Source: Seminavis robusta (taxonomy: Eukaryota > Bacillariophyta > Bacillariophyceae > Naviculales > Naviculaceae). From it: DNA of 64,000 nucleotides. Where the stretch lies: assembly GCA_903772945.1 (NCBI GenBank), contig CAICTM010000088.1, forward strand, positions 1 to 64,000, read 5' to 3'. Each line of letters starts with the position of its first letter. The first letter of the stretch is position 1. The notes under the pieces were generated by a model. It made no database searches. It saw nothing but the letters and a program-made list of their open reading frames with translations, and was not told where the DNA came from. Below, in pieces: positions 63,982-64,000 of this stretch. Position numbers and translations under genes: made by a program.

Positions 63982-64000
63982 AATAATTGGTGTCCGATGA

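Overview
The window looks like nuclear DNA of a diatom, most likely a pennate. Genes are close together and mostly intron-poor, with introns of about 47-330 bp that follow GT-AG. One protein begins with a signal peptide followed by a phenylalanine-led transit start (GFAP), the bipartite presequence of red-lineage secondary plastids. The gene set (GABA-B-like class C receptor, expanded sulfotransferases, copia-type retroelement, piggyBac and PIF1-type helicase remnants) fits a stramenopile alga. Species cannot be settled from the sequence alone.

Layout. 1-2.8 kb: decayed PIF1/Helitron-type helicase. 3.5-4.4 kb: patatin-like lipase. 5.5-6.9 kb: three-exon seven-helix receptor. 7.7-10.2 kb (minus): plastid-targeted protein, sharing a short promoter with an ankyrin/coiled-coil gene (10.45-12.5 kb). 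12.88-20.38 kb: Ty1/copia element with two LTRs, ending about 100 bp before a MIC19-like CHCH gene. 21.7-25.1 kb (minus): CDK12/CTK1-type kinase with an arginine-rich repeat tail. 26.3-28.5 kb: a small unknown gene and an isocitrate lyase/PEP mutase-family enzyme. 28.9-32.05 kb (minus): four-exon GABA-B-like receptor with a Harbinger-like MITE in its 5' flank. 33.0-37.7 kb (minus): two coiled-coil proteins. 39.2-40.6 kb: BTB-BACK-SPRY protein. 41.3-43.7 kb (minus): intact piggyBac-type transposase. 44.2-44.7 kb: ribosomal protein eL22. 45.1-48.1 kb (minus): possible 2-oxoglutarate oxygenase and a Golgi sulfotransferase. 48.6-50.4 kb: secreted-type beta-helix protein. 51.4-52.5 kb: CDF-like metal transporter. 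53.5-54.2 kb (minus): unknown protein with a signal sequence. 54.2-55.9 kb: repeat-rich spacer. 56.0-57.5 kb (minus): SGNH hydrolase. 57.8-59.7 kb: FOXRED2-like flavoprotein. 60.1-62.9 kb: one gene with two full sulfotransferase halves. 63.0 kb to the edge (minus): PPR protein.

The genes do not form one pathway. Themes are surface signalling (two receptor types), secretory-pathway chemistry (two sulfotransferase genes, FOXRED2-like protein, SGNH hydrolase) and transcription/translation housekeeping. The strongest leads are the two-headed sulfotransferase, the retroelement and MITE that have landed in promoters, an intact piggyBac transposase, a 3n stop-free intron in the MIC19-like gene, and a roughly twenty-fold excess of the palindrome TACCGGTA between genes. 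Exon joins were inferred by hand from reading frame, splice signals and family motifs; no alignment or transcript data were available.
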